From assembly GCA_003225555.1 (NCBI GenBank), contig QIAM01000067.1, positions 1 to 49,819 on the forward strand: a stretch of DNA of 49,819 nt. The letters run 5' to 3'. The notes under the pieces are model-generated. The model made no database searches and was not told the origin of the DNA. It saw only the letters and a program-made list of their open reading frames with translations. Source of the DNA: Acidobacteriota bacterium (GTDB lineage Bacteria > Acidobacteriota > Terriglobia > Terriglobales > Acidobacteriaceae). This document shows positions 42,583-49,819 of this stretch, piece by piece. Numbering within the stretch: the stretch's first letter is position 1; each line of letters opens with the position of its first letter. Made by a program: the position numbers and the translations under genes.

Positions 42583-45500
42583 TTAGAAGCTCACGCGCAG
42601 GGCAAGCTGCAGGTTACGCGCGCCAACTGTCGTCCAGTTGATGGAGGTAGAGTTCGTGTACGGTGTGCCAGCACCGGCAGAACCGCCAAGGCCGGTGTTT
42701 GGAACGCCGAAGCCGGGGTGATTGAAGACGTTTTGCGCATCGGCACGGAACTCTATCCTGACATCCTCCCACGGAAGCGAGAACGATTTGGCTGCAGACA
42801 TGTTGAAAAGCTTGAGTCCCGGCCCATACAGGCTGTTCCGTCTCACGTTGCCGAAGGTCCCATCCGCGGGCCGAAGGAAGGCGCCAGGGTTGTACCAGTT
42901 GTTGATGCTTTGGTTGGCTGGCTTCCAACTAACTCCGGGGTTCCAATTCGGGAAGGTCGAGCCCGCCTGTGTGTAATTGGGCTGATCCGAATAGACGGTG
43001 AACGGGTTTCCGGTCTGGAGAACCATGGTTCCGGAGATCCGCCATCCCCCTGCTATTGCGTCCAACGGCTTGTTGCTGTTCAGGAACCGCTTGCCCCTGC
43101 CGAAGGGTAGTTGATACACCGCAAAGCCCTTGAAGGCATGGCGCACATCGAAGTTGGAGTTGCTGTAGTTTGCCGCCGGATTGCTGGCAATCTGGTAGGG
43201 TTGCTCGCCGGCGCGGCTTCCCCACCCGGAGGAATCCAGATCGTCGAGAAAGTGCGACCACACGTAGTTGAAGGCGAGCGACAATCCGTTGTTCATGCGC
43301 TTGGTAATGGATGCCTGCAGCGAATTGTAGTTGGAGACGGCGTTGTTCGTGCTGCCGTTGATGTTCTGATAGTTCGGGTACGGACGGAGGTCCTGATCGC
43401 CCCCGGCGTGGGCCACGCTCACCGGCACCTGGTTAAGGTCGGTCGGGAAGGCGAGGTTGAAGCCGTGGCTTCCCACATAGGCGAGTTCCGCCATGGTGTT
43501 GGTCATCACCTCACGCTGAACCGACAGGTTCCACTGATAAATCTTGGGAACCGGAGTGTGGTACTGGGTGTAGCCGGTTCCCTGGCCATTGAAGCGGGTT
43601 GGATCCTGGGAAGCCGACGTATAGGGTAATGGTGTAGCCGTGCCGAAGATGGTACCGGGCCCGTCGAGAAGCGCGACCGGCGTAATGCCGGCACTATCGA
43701 CCAGGCTGCCCGAAGAACCGAAGGAACCGCCCATGCCGCCGCCATAGGTATCGAGGCTCCAATTATAGGCATAGAGGCCGAAGCCGCCACGAACTGTCAT
43801 ATTGGGTCGCGGGGCCCAGGAAAACCCAACGCGCGGCAAGATCGTGTTGTATACGTTGGCCTGAAGCGCTGTCCGGCCATTAGCATGGGTGCTGGCAAAC
43901 CAGGAGGCGCCCAGCGTGTTGGTCGCCGGATTCATGACCGTAGGGTCAAAGGTGGTGATGTTGCCGGTCACTTCGTTCCAGCCGTGGTTAATCTGGTAGC
44001 GAAGGCCCAGGTTGAGGGTCAGGTTCGGACGCAGCTTGAAATCGTCCTGAATGAAAATCTGCGGACTCTTCAGGCGTGCGCCGTATTCGGGGCTGACGCT
44101 TGCAGACCAGTTGTTGATATAGCCCAGCAGGAAGTCCGCGTACTCCATACCCGTTCCGGCAATAGGCGTAGCCAAACCGTTGGAATCGGTTGTCCACCCC
44201 GTCGTGTATTGCCCCGAGAACAAGGGCGTGCCCGCACTGATATTGCCCCAGGCGGTGGAATTGTCGCGGTACATCAGCATCTCTCCGCCGAAGTGCAGAA
44301 TGTGTTTGCCGCGAATCATGGTCACGACGTCGGAAGGATCGAAGACATGCTCCTTGTAAACCGAGTTGGTAGCGGGCGTGAGCCAGCTGTAAGACCATGA
44401 CTGGGTGAAATATACCGCCGGAAAGTCGTCTGCCTTGGCAAACTGCCAACCCAGCTGGGCAGCATACCCATGGTTCAGGGATTGATCGGTAAAATAGTTC
44501 ATCTGGGCGGTGTATCCAAGCCTGGCTTCGTTGACGGTGCGCGGACTGATGTTCCACACGTCGGTGATCTGCGCGTTGTTGTTGTCCACGAAGCCGGACC
44601 CGCAGCCGATGGGGCACTTGGTAATTGCGCTGATGCCGGGGTATGAGTAATCGCCCTCTGTGTCCGACAAGCTTATACGGTTCGTCTTCGTGATGTCATA
44701 ATCCAGACGGCCGAAATATCGCTTGACCGGGCTGGAATATAGCTGGCTGTAAGACCAGTTGTTTACCTCCTGCCCCTCGCCTCCTTTAAAGAGCCCTCCC
44801 GGAATCGGCCTCTGAGTACTCAAATGGTTGGCCGGAGTCGGATACCACTGCTGATATTTTGCGGCAACCGTGTCGAACAGTGACGCGGGAATTGCGTTGC
44901 CGTTGCCGTATTCACTGGCAAAAGTCTGCCGGACCGGGTACTGGTTGCCCGCGGAATCGGTCGCGATGGTCTGCGTGGTCGGATCGTAGAGGGTGTTGAT
45001 TCCGGTAAAATCCCCGGCGATCATCGGCACGGTAGGAAGGGTGAGAAAACCGTGACTGTTGCTATGGCTCACGACCCGGTCGTAGTTGAAGTAGAAGAAC
45101 ATCTTGTTCTTCAAAATGGGGCCGCCGATGGAGGCACCGAAGTTGTTATAACGAAGGAACGGGATTGGCTGTAACCCGTTGGCCTTGGTCAAGCCGAACT
45201 CGTAGGGAAATGCGGTTAGAGCGTCGTTCTGGAAGAAATCGTAAACCGTCCCGTGGAACCTGTTCGTGCCACTCTTGCTGACCTGGTTGAAGATAATCCC
45301 GCCAATCCCATACTGGGCCGAAAAAGACGACGTGTTCACCTGCAACTCACTGACGTTCTCGAAAGTGGCGGGATTCGCATTCTGGCTGTGAGAGAGCGTC
45401 GTAGATGCTCCGTCGGCCAGGATGTTGCTGTAAGGCAGGTTGCCATTGACCGCGACTAACTGACCCGGGTTGGACGAACCCTGCGATGAATTGGGGGTGC

Positions 45501-45999
45501 CGGTGGCGCCGGGCAGCAGGATCGTGAAGTTCTCCCAGTCCTGGGTGACTTGCGGCAACTCGACCATCGACTTCGCCACGAGGGTCGTGCTCTGCTCGCT
45601 GGTCTCGGTTTGCAGCAGCGGTACGTCGGAGGTGACCGTGACCTCTTCCATCGACGAACCGACCTTCAATTCGCCATTCACCGTGGTGAATCCGACCTGC
45701 ACCGTGACCGGGCCGCGGACCATTCTCTGAAAGCCGTCCTTCTTGAACGCGATGGTGTAGCGGCCGGTTACGACGGAATCCGTGTCATACAAACCCGCGT
45801 CGTTCGTCGTGTAATCCTTCGATATTCCCGTATCGACATTGGTTACGGTGACCGTCACTCCCGGAATCAGCGCCCCCGAAGGGTCGGTTACGCTGCCGCG
45901 AATGTCGCCGGCGTTTGTGCTCTGCCCCAAGCAAGCCGCGCTTCCAAGAACCAGGAGAAGCGACAGGACCCATCGCCTAACTTTCAGCATGTTCGTCAT
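42583..45999 (-). CDS. Oar-type TonB-dependent receptor with carboxypeptidase-regulatory-like domain
   Basis: ATG 45999 has an excellent GGAGG ribosome-binding site 8 bases upstream, so I prefer it to the TTG at 46014; the product is 1138 aa. Residues 8-26 form a signal peptide (RRWVLSLLLVLGSAACLGQ). The regulatory-like domain follows (GDIRGSVTDPSGALIPGVTV), then the plug (VELPQVTQDWENFTILLPG, ADGASTTLSHSQN, YGIGGIIFNQVSKSG) and a barrel ending LQLALRVSF with terminal Phe. It is an outer-membrane importer, ligand unknown. A LacI-family gene is divergent from it, with a 234-base control region between the reading frames. Confidence 0.92.
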   Translation of the reverse strand: MTNMLKVRRWVLSLLLVLGSAACLGQSTNAGDIRGSVTDPSGALIPGVTVTVTNVDTGISKDYTTNDAGLYDTDSVVTGRYTIAFKKDGFQRMVRGPVTVQVGFTTVNGELKVGSSMEEVTVTSDVPLLQTETSEQSTTLVAKSMVELPQVTQDWENFTILLPGATGTPNSSQGSSNPGQLVAVNGNLPYSNILADGASTTLSHSQNANPATFENVSELQVNTSSFSAQYGIGGIIFNQVSKSGTNRFHGTVYDFFQNDALTAFPYEFGLTKANGLQPIPFLRYNNFGASIGGPILKNKMFFYFNYDRVVSHSNSHGFLTLPTVPMIAGDFTGINTLYDPTTQTIATDSAGNQYPVRQTFASEYGNGNAIPASLFDTVAAKYQQWYPTPANHLSTQRPIPGGLFKGGEGQEVNNWSYSQLYSSPVKRYFGRLDYDITKTNRISLSDTEGDYSYPGISAITKCPIGCGSGFVDNNNAQITDVWNISPRTVNEARLGYTAQMNYFTDQSLNHGYAAQLGWQFAKADDFPAVYFTQSWSYSWLTPATNSVYKEHVFDPSDVVTMIRGKHILHFGGEMLMYRDNSTAWGNISAGTPLFSGQYTTGWTTDSNGLATPIAGTGMEYADFLLGYINNWSASVSPEYGARLKSPQIFIQDDFKLRPNLTLNLGLRYQINHGWNEVTGNITTFDPTVMNPATNTLGASWFASTHANGRTALQANVYNTILPRVGFSWAPRPNMTVRGGFGLYAYNWSLDTYGGGMGGSFGSSGSLVDSAGITPVALLDGPGTIFGTATPLPYTSASQDPTRFNGQGTGYTQYHTPVPKIYQWNLSVQREVMTNTMAELAYVGSHGFNLAFPTDLNQVPVSVAHAGGDQDLRPYPNYQNINGSTNNAVSNYNSLQASITKRMNNGLSLAFNYVWSHFLDDLDSSGWGSRAGEQPYQIASNPAANYSNSNFDVRHAFKGFAVYQLPFGRGKRFLNSNKPLDAIAGGWRISGTMVLQTGNPFTVYSDQPNYTQAGSTFPNWNPGVSWKPANQSINNWYNPGAFLRPADGTFGNVRRNSLYGPGLKLFNMSAAKSFSLPWEDVRIEFRADAQNVFNHPGFGVPNTGLGGSAGAGTPYTNSTSINWTTVGARNLQLALRVSF

Positions 46000-46043
46000 G
46001 GAACTTGCCTCCAAAACTGCTTAACCGGGTGTAAGGTAATACG

Positions 46044-46091
46044 AACGTACTAGCGTTGCCCATTTGGCAATGCATGGGGTATGGTTGTCAA
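46044..46091 (-). promoter_or_regulatory. Candidate promoter with operator-like repeat before the module C receptor
   Basis: On the minus strand TTGACA (46091-46086) stands 87 bases from the receptor ATG. The -10 at a 17-base spacing is poor (GCCAAA), suggesting activation or regulation. At 46044-46057 AACG and CGTT arms flank TACTAG, an operator-like inverted repeat placed at the expected start site. A second inverted repeat TTGCC-N5-GGCAA lies at 46056-46070. Confidence 0.35.
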
Positions 46092-46118
46092 GTACAAAGT
46101 TGAGGATTTTGGGTGTAA

Positions 46119-46130
46119 ACAAACGTGTGT
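46119..46130. promoter_or_regulatory. Possible LacI-type operator (ACAAACGTGTGT)
   Basis: This 12-base sequence is symmetric in 10 of 12 bases and contains an AAACG half-site like the module B operators. It lies 119 bases upstream of the LacI-family start and just upstream of the receptor -35, so it could serve autoregulation or receptor control. Confidence 0.4.
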
Positions 46131-46248
46131 CTAAGATTCTTTACTGCTGTCGGGCCGACCGGCTTTGTATCGAATCACCGAATTTGGCTCCGACCTGATG
46201 GCTGCGCCTTCGCTTCGGGAAGGCATTGTGCTTTTCACGTAGGTTAAG

Positions 46249-47415
46249 ATGGCGTCCCAAAACTTGAGCAGTTCGAAACCGGGAGAGGGAGCACACGACG
46301 GGTCGATGGCGCCGCGAAAAAAGTCCGATCTCAAGATTGACAGGCCGGTCACCCTTAGGATCCTTGCCGACTATCTTGGGCTCTGTCCGGCGACGATTTC
46401 TGTGGTGCTCAACAATGTGCCGGGCCGATCCATTCCGCATGAGACTCGGGAGCGGGTGCGTGCCGCGGCCCGCAAATTCAATTACCAACCAAGTCTGATC
46501 GCGCGTTCCCTGCGCAACCGGCGCAGCTTCACCATCGGCGTGCTAGTGCCGGAACTGAGCGACGGCTACCATTCCCACGTGATGGCGGGCATTGGCGACC
46601 ACCTGATGAGCGAAGGGTATTTCTACTTCAGTGCGCACCACCGCCACAAGCCTGACATGATCGAGGAGTATCCTCGAATCCTGGCGGCGCGCGGGGCTGA
46701 AGGTCTGATCGCGATTGACACGGCGCTGAGTCACTCGCTGACGATGCCGGTGGTTTCCGTGGCGGGACACAAAAAGATTCCTGGCGTCACTAATGTCACG
46801 CTCGACCACCGGCATGCGGCGGAACTTTGCCTCCGCCACTTGCATCAGCTTGGGCACCGGCACATCGTCTTCATGCGAGGCCAGCCGTTCAGTGCGGATT
46901 CGGATGAACGCTGGCGCTACCTTGTTGCTGTGGCCGGTGAACTGGGGATTGAAGTGCGTCCGGAGTTGACGGTTCAGCTGGAGCGCGATTTGACGACGCC
47001 CGAGCTCGGCTACCCGGTGGTCCAGCAGTTGCTGCAGCAGAACCGCCGCTTCACAGCGATTATCTCTTTCAATGACATCGCGGCGATCGGAGCCATTCGG
47101 GCTCTCCGCGATGCCAATCTCAAGGTACCCGAAGATGTGTCGATCGTCGGATTTGATGACATCAGCGTGGCCGCCTACTATACACCGCGACTGACCACCG
47201 TCCGCCAGCCGCTTCGCAGCATGGGTGAGACTGCGGCTCGGATTCTCCTGCGGAGAATCCAGGGCTTCAAGGACTATCCCAGAGAGCTCGCGGTGCGCCC
47301 CGAGTTGATTATTCGAGAAACCACGGCGCCCGCGCGGCAAATCTCCCCAACAGATGGCGTGCGGCGTACTGGAAAGTCGAGCGGGCTGGACCTGTTCATA
47401 TCAACTTGCGTCTGA
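46249..47415 (+). CDS. LacI/GalR-family transcriptional regulator
   Basis: The product is 388 aa from ATG 46249 (AGGTTA upstream); ATG 46306 is possible. Residues 34-56 form the HTH (VTLRILADYLGLCPATISVV, LNN), followed by the hinge (ERVRAAARKFNYQPSLIARS). The periplasmic-binding-protein-like ligand domain covers about 95-375 (IGVLVPELSDGYHSHVMAGI, GLIAIDT, LGHRHIVFMRG, ISFNDIAAIGAIRAL, VSIVGFDDISVAAYYTPRLT). It would bind a sugar or derivative and release DNA. It is divergent from the module C receptor, its likely target; the AAACGTTT-type sites in module B make those genes additional candidates. Confidence 0.92.
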   Translation: MASQNLSSSKPGEGAHDGSMAPRKKSDLKIDRPVTLRILADYLGLCPATISVVLNNVPGRSIPHETRERVRAAARKFNYQPSLIARSLRNRRSFTIGVLVPELSDGYHSHVMAGIGDHLMSEGYFYFSAHHRHKPDMIEEYPRILAARGAEGLIAIDTALSHSLTMPVVSVAGHKKIPGVTNVTLDHRHAAELCLRHLHQLGHRHIVFMRGQPFSADSDERWRYLVAVAGELGIEVRPELTVQLERDLTTPELGYPVVQQLLQQNRRFTAIISFNDIAAIGAIRALRDANLKVPEDVSIVGFDDISVAAYYTPRLTTVRQPLRSMGETAARILLRRIQGFKDYPRELAVRPELIIRETTAPARQISPTDGVRRTGKSSGLDLFISTCV

Positions 47416-47842
47416 TTCCACGGCAGCGTGCTGGACCGCTAGCGCGGTCGTGAAGCGCCGGACTATGACCGCGCCAGCTCACGCGTCACGACGGAACCAG
47501 TTTGGCTTCTGCGTCGATTGCCATCAAGACCCGCTGACTGCCGAATTCAGCGAGTCACCGTGCCGAACTTAGCGACCTTCTCTCCGGACGAAGGTCCAGC
47601 TTTCAACCACCACAAATATCCAGGGCGCAATCCGCGCCTCTTGGCGTCGCATCGAGCCCCGTGTTGTTCCAACCACTTCCCGAAATGTCCCGAAGGTGCC
47701 GTGACAGGAAACTGCATTCCACCGCAAGTCAGGTTCTCATCGGCAAGTTCGCATCTGCCGGAAAAGAGAGAGCCTCCATCCGAACATGTCAGGTCAACGC
47801 GCCCAGGCCTTTCGCCGAACGTGACGTTGCCTGGATTGTTCA
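47416..47842. other. Intergenic region with IS-end-like repeats
   Basis: TGCCGAATTCAGCGA (47539-47553) and TGCCGAACTTAGCGA (47561-47575) are 13/15 identical with a 22-base period, resembling multiple terminal repeats at the end of an IS21-like element; no transposase is nearby. A 6-bp hairpin GACCGC-TAGC-GCGGTC (47434-47449) without T tract follows the LacI stop. Both strands have open frames of about 110-145 codons, but none shows a family signal. Confidence 0.35.
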
Positions 47843-47870
47843 TTGACAAGCGGCGATTCGCGTTTACAAT
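47843..47870 (+). promoter_or_regulatory. Strong sigma70-type promoter before the surface repeat protein
   Basis: TTGACA (47843-47848) and TACAAT (47865-47870) are separated by 16 bases. Transcription would start near 47877, leaving a 5' leader of about 140 bases before ATG 48020. Confidence 0.55.
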
Positions 47871-48019
47871 GGCGCCCAATCCCGAACAAGACCGACGTAC
47901 CTTCCCCCGAGTATTTGTGCGTCGGAGAAAATTTTGGAGCGACGAGAGTTGAGGTTATCCCGTGGCTCTCATTGCTGGGCCCCGCATCTTGCAATCAAAA
48001 CTTAAGATTTGGGGGTTCG

Positions 48020-49819
48020 ATGAGAATCGGCCCAACAGTCTCGCGCGCTTCACTGCTCGTTTGCTTTGTCGCCGTAACTTTTCTGCCTGCGTTTTCCCAA
48101 ACGGTGACAGTTAGTCCGACCACCCTGTCGTTCCCGAACCAGGTCCAGGGAACTCCGAGTTCGATCCAAAAGGTCACTCTTAAAAATGGTCAAACCTCGG
48201 CGATCACCGTTACCAAGATCTCGTCAAGTTTGTCCGACTACTCGCAAACCAACACTTGTCCAGCGAGTCCGTCGACTCTGGCGGCTGGCAGGAGTTGCAC
48301 CATTTCGGTTACGTTCACTCCGGCTGCTCTTGGTTCCCGGACCGGGACTGTTACGGTCACAGACACGGGCGCGAGCAGTCCTCAAACAGTTAGCCTCAGT
48401 GGGACCGGAATCGCCGCCGTCACCACCTCGCCTGCGTCTCTATCGTTTGGAAACCAGCCCATTGGCTTAAAGAGTGCAGCTCTTGGCGTGACAGTAACCA
48501 ATAATCAAAGCAAGACGTTGAGCATCTCCAGCATTTCCACGAATCTCTCCGACTACACCAAGACAACCACTTGCCCAATCAGCCCCAAGACGCTGGCCGC
48601 CAAGGCAAGCTGCAGCCTATCGGTATTCTTTACGCCAGCGCTGGCGGGAACCCGGAGCGCAACTCTTACGGTCGCCGATAATGCGAGCGTGAGCCCGACG
48701 GTCAGTCTTACGGGCACTGGAATTGTTCCGGCAGTTGTTAGCCCCAATGCATTGACCTTCGCCAGCCAGGCTCTGGGAACGACCAGTGCATCTCAGACCG
48801 TCACATTGACGAACAATCAATCCACGACGCTAGCCATTACCAGTATCACCTCGAGCCTTAGCGATTTCTCATTCTCTTCGACTTGCCCTCTAAGTCCCAG
48901 TACGCTGGGGTCAGGAGCCGGTTGTACAGCTTCGGTCACTTTCTCGCCCAAGGCCACGGGCCCCAGATCCGGAACTCTGAGTTTCAAAGATAATGCCAAC
49001 AACAGTCCGCAGACAGTTTCTTTGACTGGGACTGGCACTGCAGCTACGCTGGTTTCAATTTCGATTACCCCTTCGTCCGCATCCATTGTGCTCGGTAAGA
49101 CCCAGCAATTTACTGCGACTGGAACCTACACCGACGGCACCACGCAGAATCTCACCAGTTCGGCTGTATGGAGTTCATCTGCATCGACGGTCGCCAGTGT
49201 AAGCAGCGGAGGGTTAGCGACAAGTCTAAGTCCGGGCACTACTAATATCAGTGCCGCTTCCGGCACCATCAATGGCTCCGCGAGTCTCACCGTAACCGCG
49301 CCCACCCTGGTCTCTCTTGCCGTGACCCCGGCCAACTCTTCGATTCCCGCTGGAACAGCGCAGCAGCTCAAGGCAACGGGCACCTACACGGATGGAAGTA
49401 CGCAGGATGTCACCAGTTCGGCCTTATGGAGCTCTTCCGCACCTGCTCTCGCCAGCATCAGCAACACGGCTCTGGTGACGGGTGCCAGCGTGGGGACGGC
49501 CACTCTTACCGCTGCGTCAGGGTCGGTCACCGGTTCAACGACGGTCACGGTGACACAGCCTACCTTGGTTTCTCTTGTCATAACACCTGCGAATTCCTCC
49601 TTTGCGCTGGGAACCACGCAAGCTTTGAAAGCGACCGGTACATATACAGATGGCAGCACCCTGGAACTTACAAATTCAGCAACCTGGAGTACGACGAATT
49701 CAGGCATCGCGACCGTGAGCACACAAGGGGTGTTGAGCAGTGTGGGGTTGGGCAGCACGAGTGTTAGCGCCACCTCGGGCTCGATTACCGGCTCGACCAC
49801 TGTGACCGTCACGCCGGCA
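48020..49819 (+). CDS. Secreted HYDIN-like / BIG2 repeat surface protein, 3' end outside the window
   Basis: From ATG 48020 (GGGGG upstream) the frame is open for exactly 600 codons to the window end. Residues 1-27 form a signal peptide (LLVCFVAVTFLPAFSQ). Three choice-of-anchor/ASPM-SPD-2-HYDIN-like Ig repeats follow (about residues 28-133, 134-235, 236-342), each with LSFxNQ near its start, a C-P-x-S-P-x-T-L plus second Cys pair, VTFTPxxxGxRxGTL and VSLTGTG at the end. Then come BIG2 Ig repeats starting at residues 343, 429 and 515 (LVSISITP / LVSLAVTP / LVSLVITP, ATGTYTDGST). It is probably an extracellular stalk or adhesin; the C-terminal functional domain is not visible. Minus-strand frames over this region are shadows. 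Confidence 0.88.
   Translation, partial: MRIGPTVSRASLLVCFVAVTFLPAFSQTVTVSPTTLSFPNQVQGTPSSIQKVTLKNGQTSAITVTKISSSLSDYSQTNTCPASPSTLAAGRSCTISVTFTPAALGSRTGTVTVTDTGASSPQTVSLSGTGIAAVTTSPASLSFGNQPIGLKSAALGVTVTNNQSKTLSISSISTNLSDYTKTTTCPISPKTLAAKASCSLSVFFTPALAGTRSATLTVADNASVSPTVSLTGTGIVPAVVSPNALTFASQALGTTSASQTVTLTNNQSTTLAITSITSSLSDFSFSSTCPLSPSTLGSGAGCTASVTFSPKATGPRSGTLSFKDNANNSPQTVSLTGTGTAATLVSISITPSSASIVLGKTQQFTATGTYTDGTTQNLTSSAVWSSSASTVASVSSGGLATSLSPGTTNISAASGTINGSASLTVTAPTLVSLAVTPANSSIPAGTAQQLKATGTYTDGSTQDVTSSALWSSSAPALASISNTALVTGASVGTATLTAASGSVTGSTTVTVTQPTLVSLVITPANSSFALGTTQALKATGTYTDGSTLELTNSATWSTTNSGIATVSTQGVLSSVGLGSTSVSATSGSITGSTTVTVTPA
49049..49819 (+). repeat. 258-bp tandem repeats encoding BIG2 domains
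   Basis: Three consecutive units start at 49049, 49307 and 49565, an exact 258-base (86-codon) period; the next would start at 49823, just beyond the edge. Each unit opens with TTG/CTG-GTT-TC codons for LVS and contains the TYTDG block. Units are diverged at DNA level, so the array is old or under selection, not a recent duplication. Confidence 0.8.

Noticed and set aside
47434..47449. Hairpin GACCGC-TAGC-GCGGTC as the terminator of the LacI gene
   Set aside because: The stem is only 6 bp and is followed by GTGAAGCG instead of a T tract.
47518..47952. 144-codon plus-strand frame between LacI and the surface protein
   Set aside because: No homology signal, low-complexity R/P composition, crosses IS-end-like repeats and a strong promoter; an overlapping minus-strand frame is equally unconvincing.
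48553..49812. Several minus-strand frames (64-142 codons) at the right end
   Set aside because: They are repetitive shadows of the plus-strand surface protein, whose frame is open for 600 codons with a signal peptide.
1..49819. CRISPR array
   Set aside because: No series of short identical repeats with unique spacers was seen; the only regular arrays are the coding 258-bp BIG2 units and short IS-end repeats.

Overview
The window looks like a chromosomal segment of an Acidobacteriota bacterium (Terriglobia / Koribacter / Solibacter-like). This is inferred from gene content: three giant Oar-type TonB-dependent receptors with an N-terminal carboxypeptidase-regulatory-like domain, three secreted VCBS/FG-GAP plus ASPIC/UnbV (CRTAC1-like) proteins, seven exported TPR proteins, an ADOP-type double MacB/FtsX permease, and a cell-surface protein built of HYDIN-like and BIG2 repeats. 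No rRNA, complete tRNA or CRISPR array was seen.

Layout. 1-326: 3' end of an ERCC4-type nuclease gene. 330-10734 (module A): two TPR genes on the minus strand, then a divergent operon TPR-TPR-CRTAC1 on the plus strand, then a convergent TonB-dependent receptor. 10964-15474: a clan GH-D (alpha-galactosidase-like) exported glycosidase, an exported amidohydrolase and a small zincin metallopeptidase. 15509-24242 (module B): Tat-exported CRTAC1 protein, TonB-dependent receptor, TPR protein and a Tat-exported GH127-like (beta-L-arabinofuranosidase-type) enzyme. 24243-26042: a decayed IS end, a possible small-RNA terminator, and a two-gene PilZ / CheY-like signalling operon. 26082-34250: a degraded mobile island with a chimeric IS481 transposase, IS fragments, a MazF-type toxin-antitoxin pair, and a three-gene cassette (small helical protein, unknown protein, SWIM-SNF2 helicase) whose last two genes are pseudogenes. 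34237-37358: an ADOP permease gene bracketed by a 17-bp direct repeat that is the 3' end of a tRNA-Pro. 37585-45999 (module C): CRTAC1 protein, two TPR proteins and a TonB-dependent receptor, followed by a divergent LacI-family regulator. 48020-49819: a secreted repeat protein that runs off the right edge.

How it fits together. Modules A, B and C each pair one outer-membrane TonB-dependent receptor with one secreted beta-propeller-like CRTAC1 protein and one or more secreted TPR proteins. In A and B exported glycosidases lie next to the set, and in C a LacI regulator does. The simplest reading is three paralogous glycan- or oligomer-capture systems, with the TPR and CRTAC1 proteins as surface or periplasmic partners of the receptor, analogous in logic (not shown homologous) to SusC/SusD. 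The module B receptor and the GH127 enzyme share a strong TTGACA promoter followed immediately by a near-identical palindrome (AGCAAACGTTTGCT type), so they probably form one LacI-family regulon. The most informative secondary story is genome decay: the SWIM-SNF2 cassette carries about five frameshifts, a nonsense codon and loss of the Walker A lysine-threonine, while neighbouring genes of more than 3 kb are intact.
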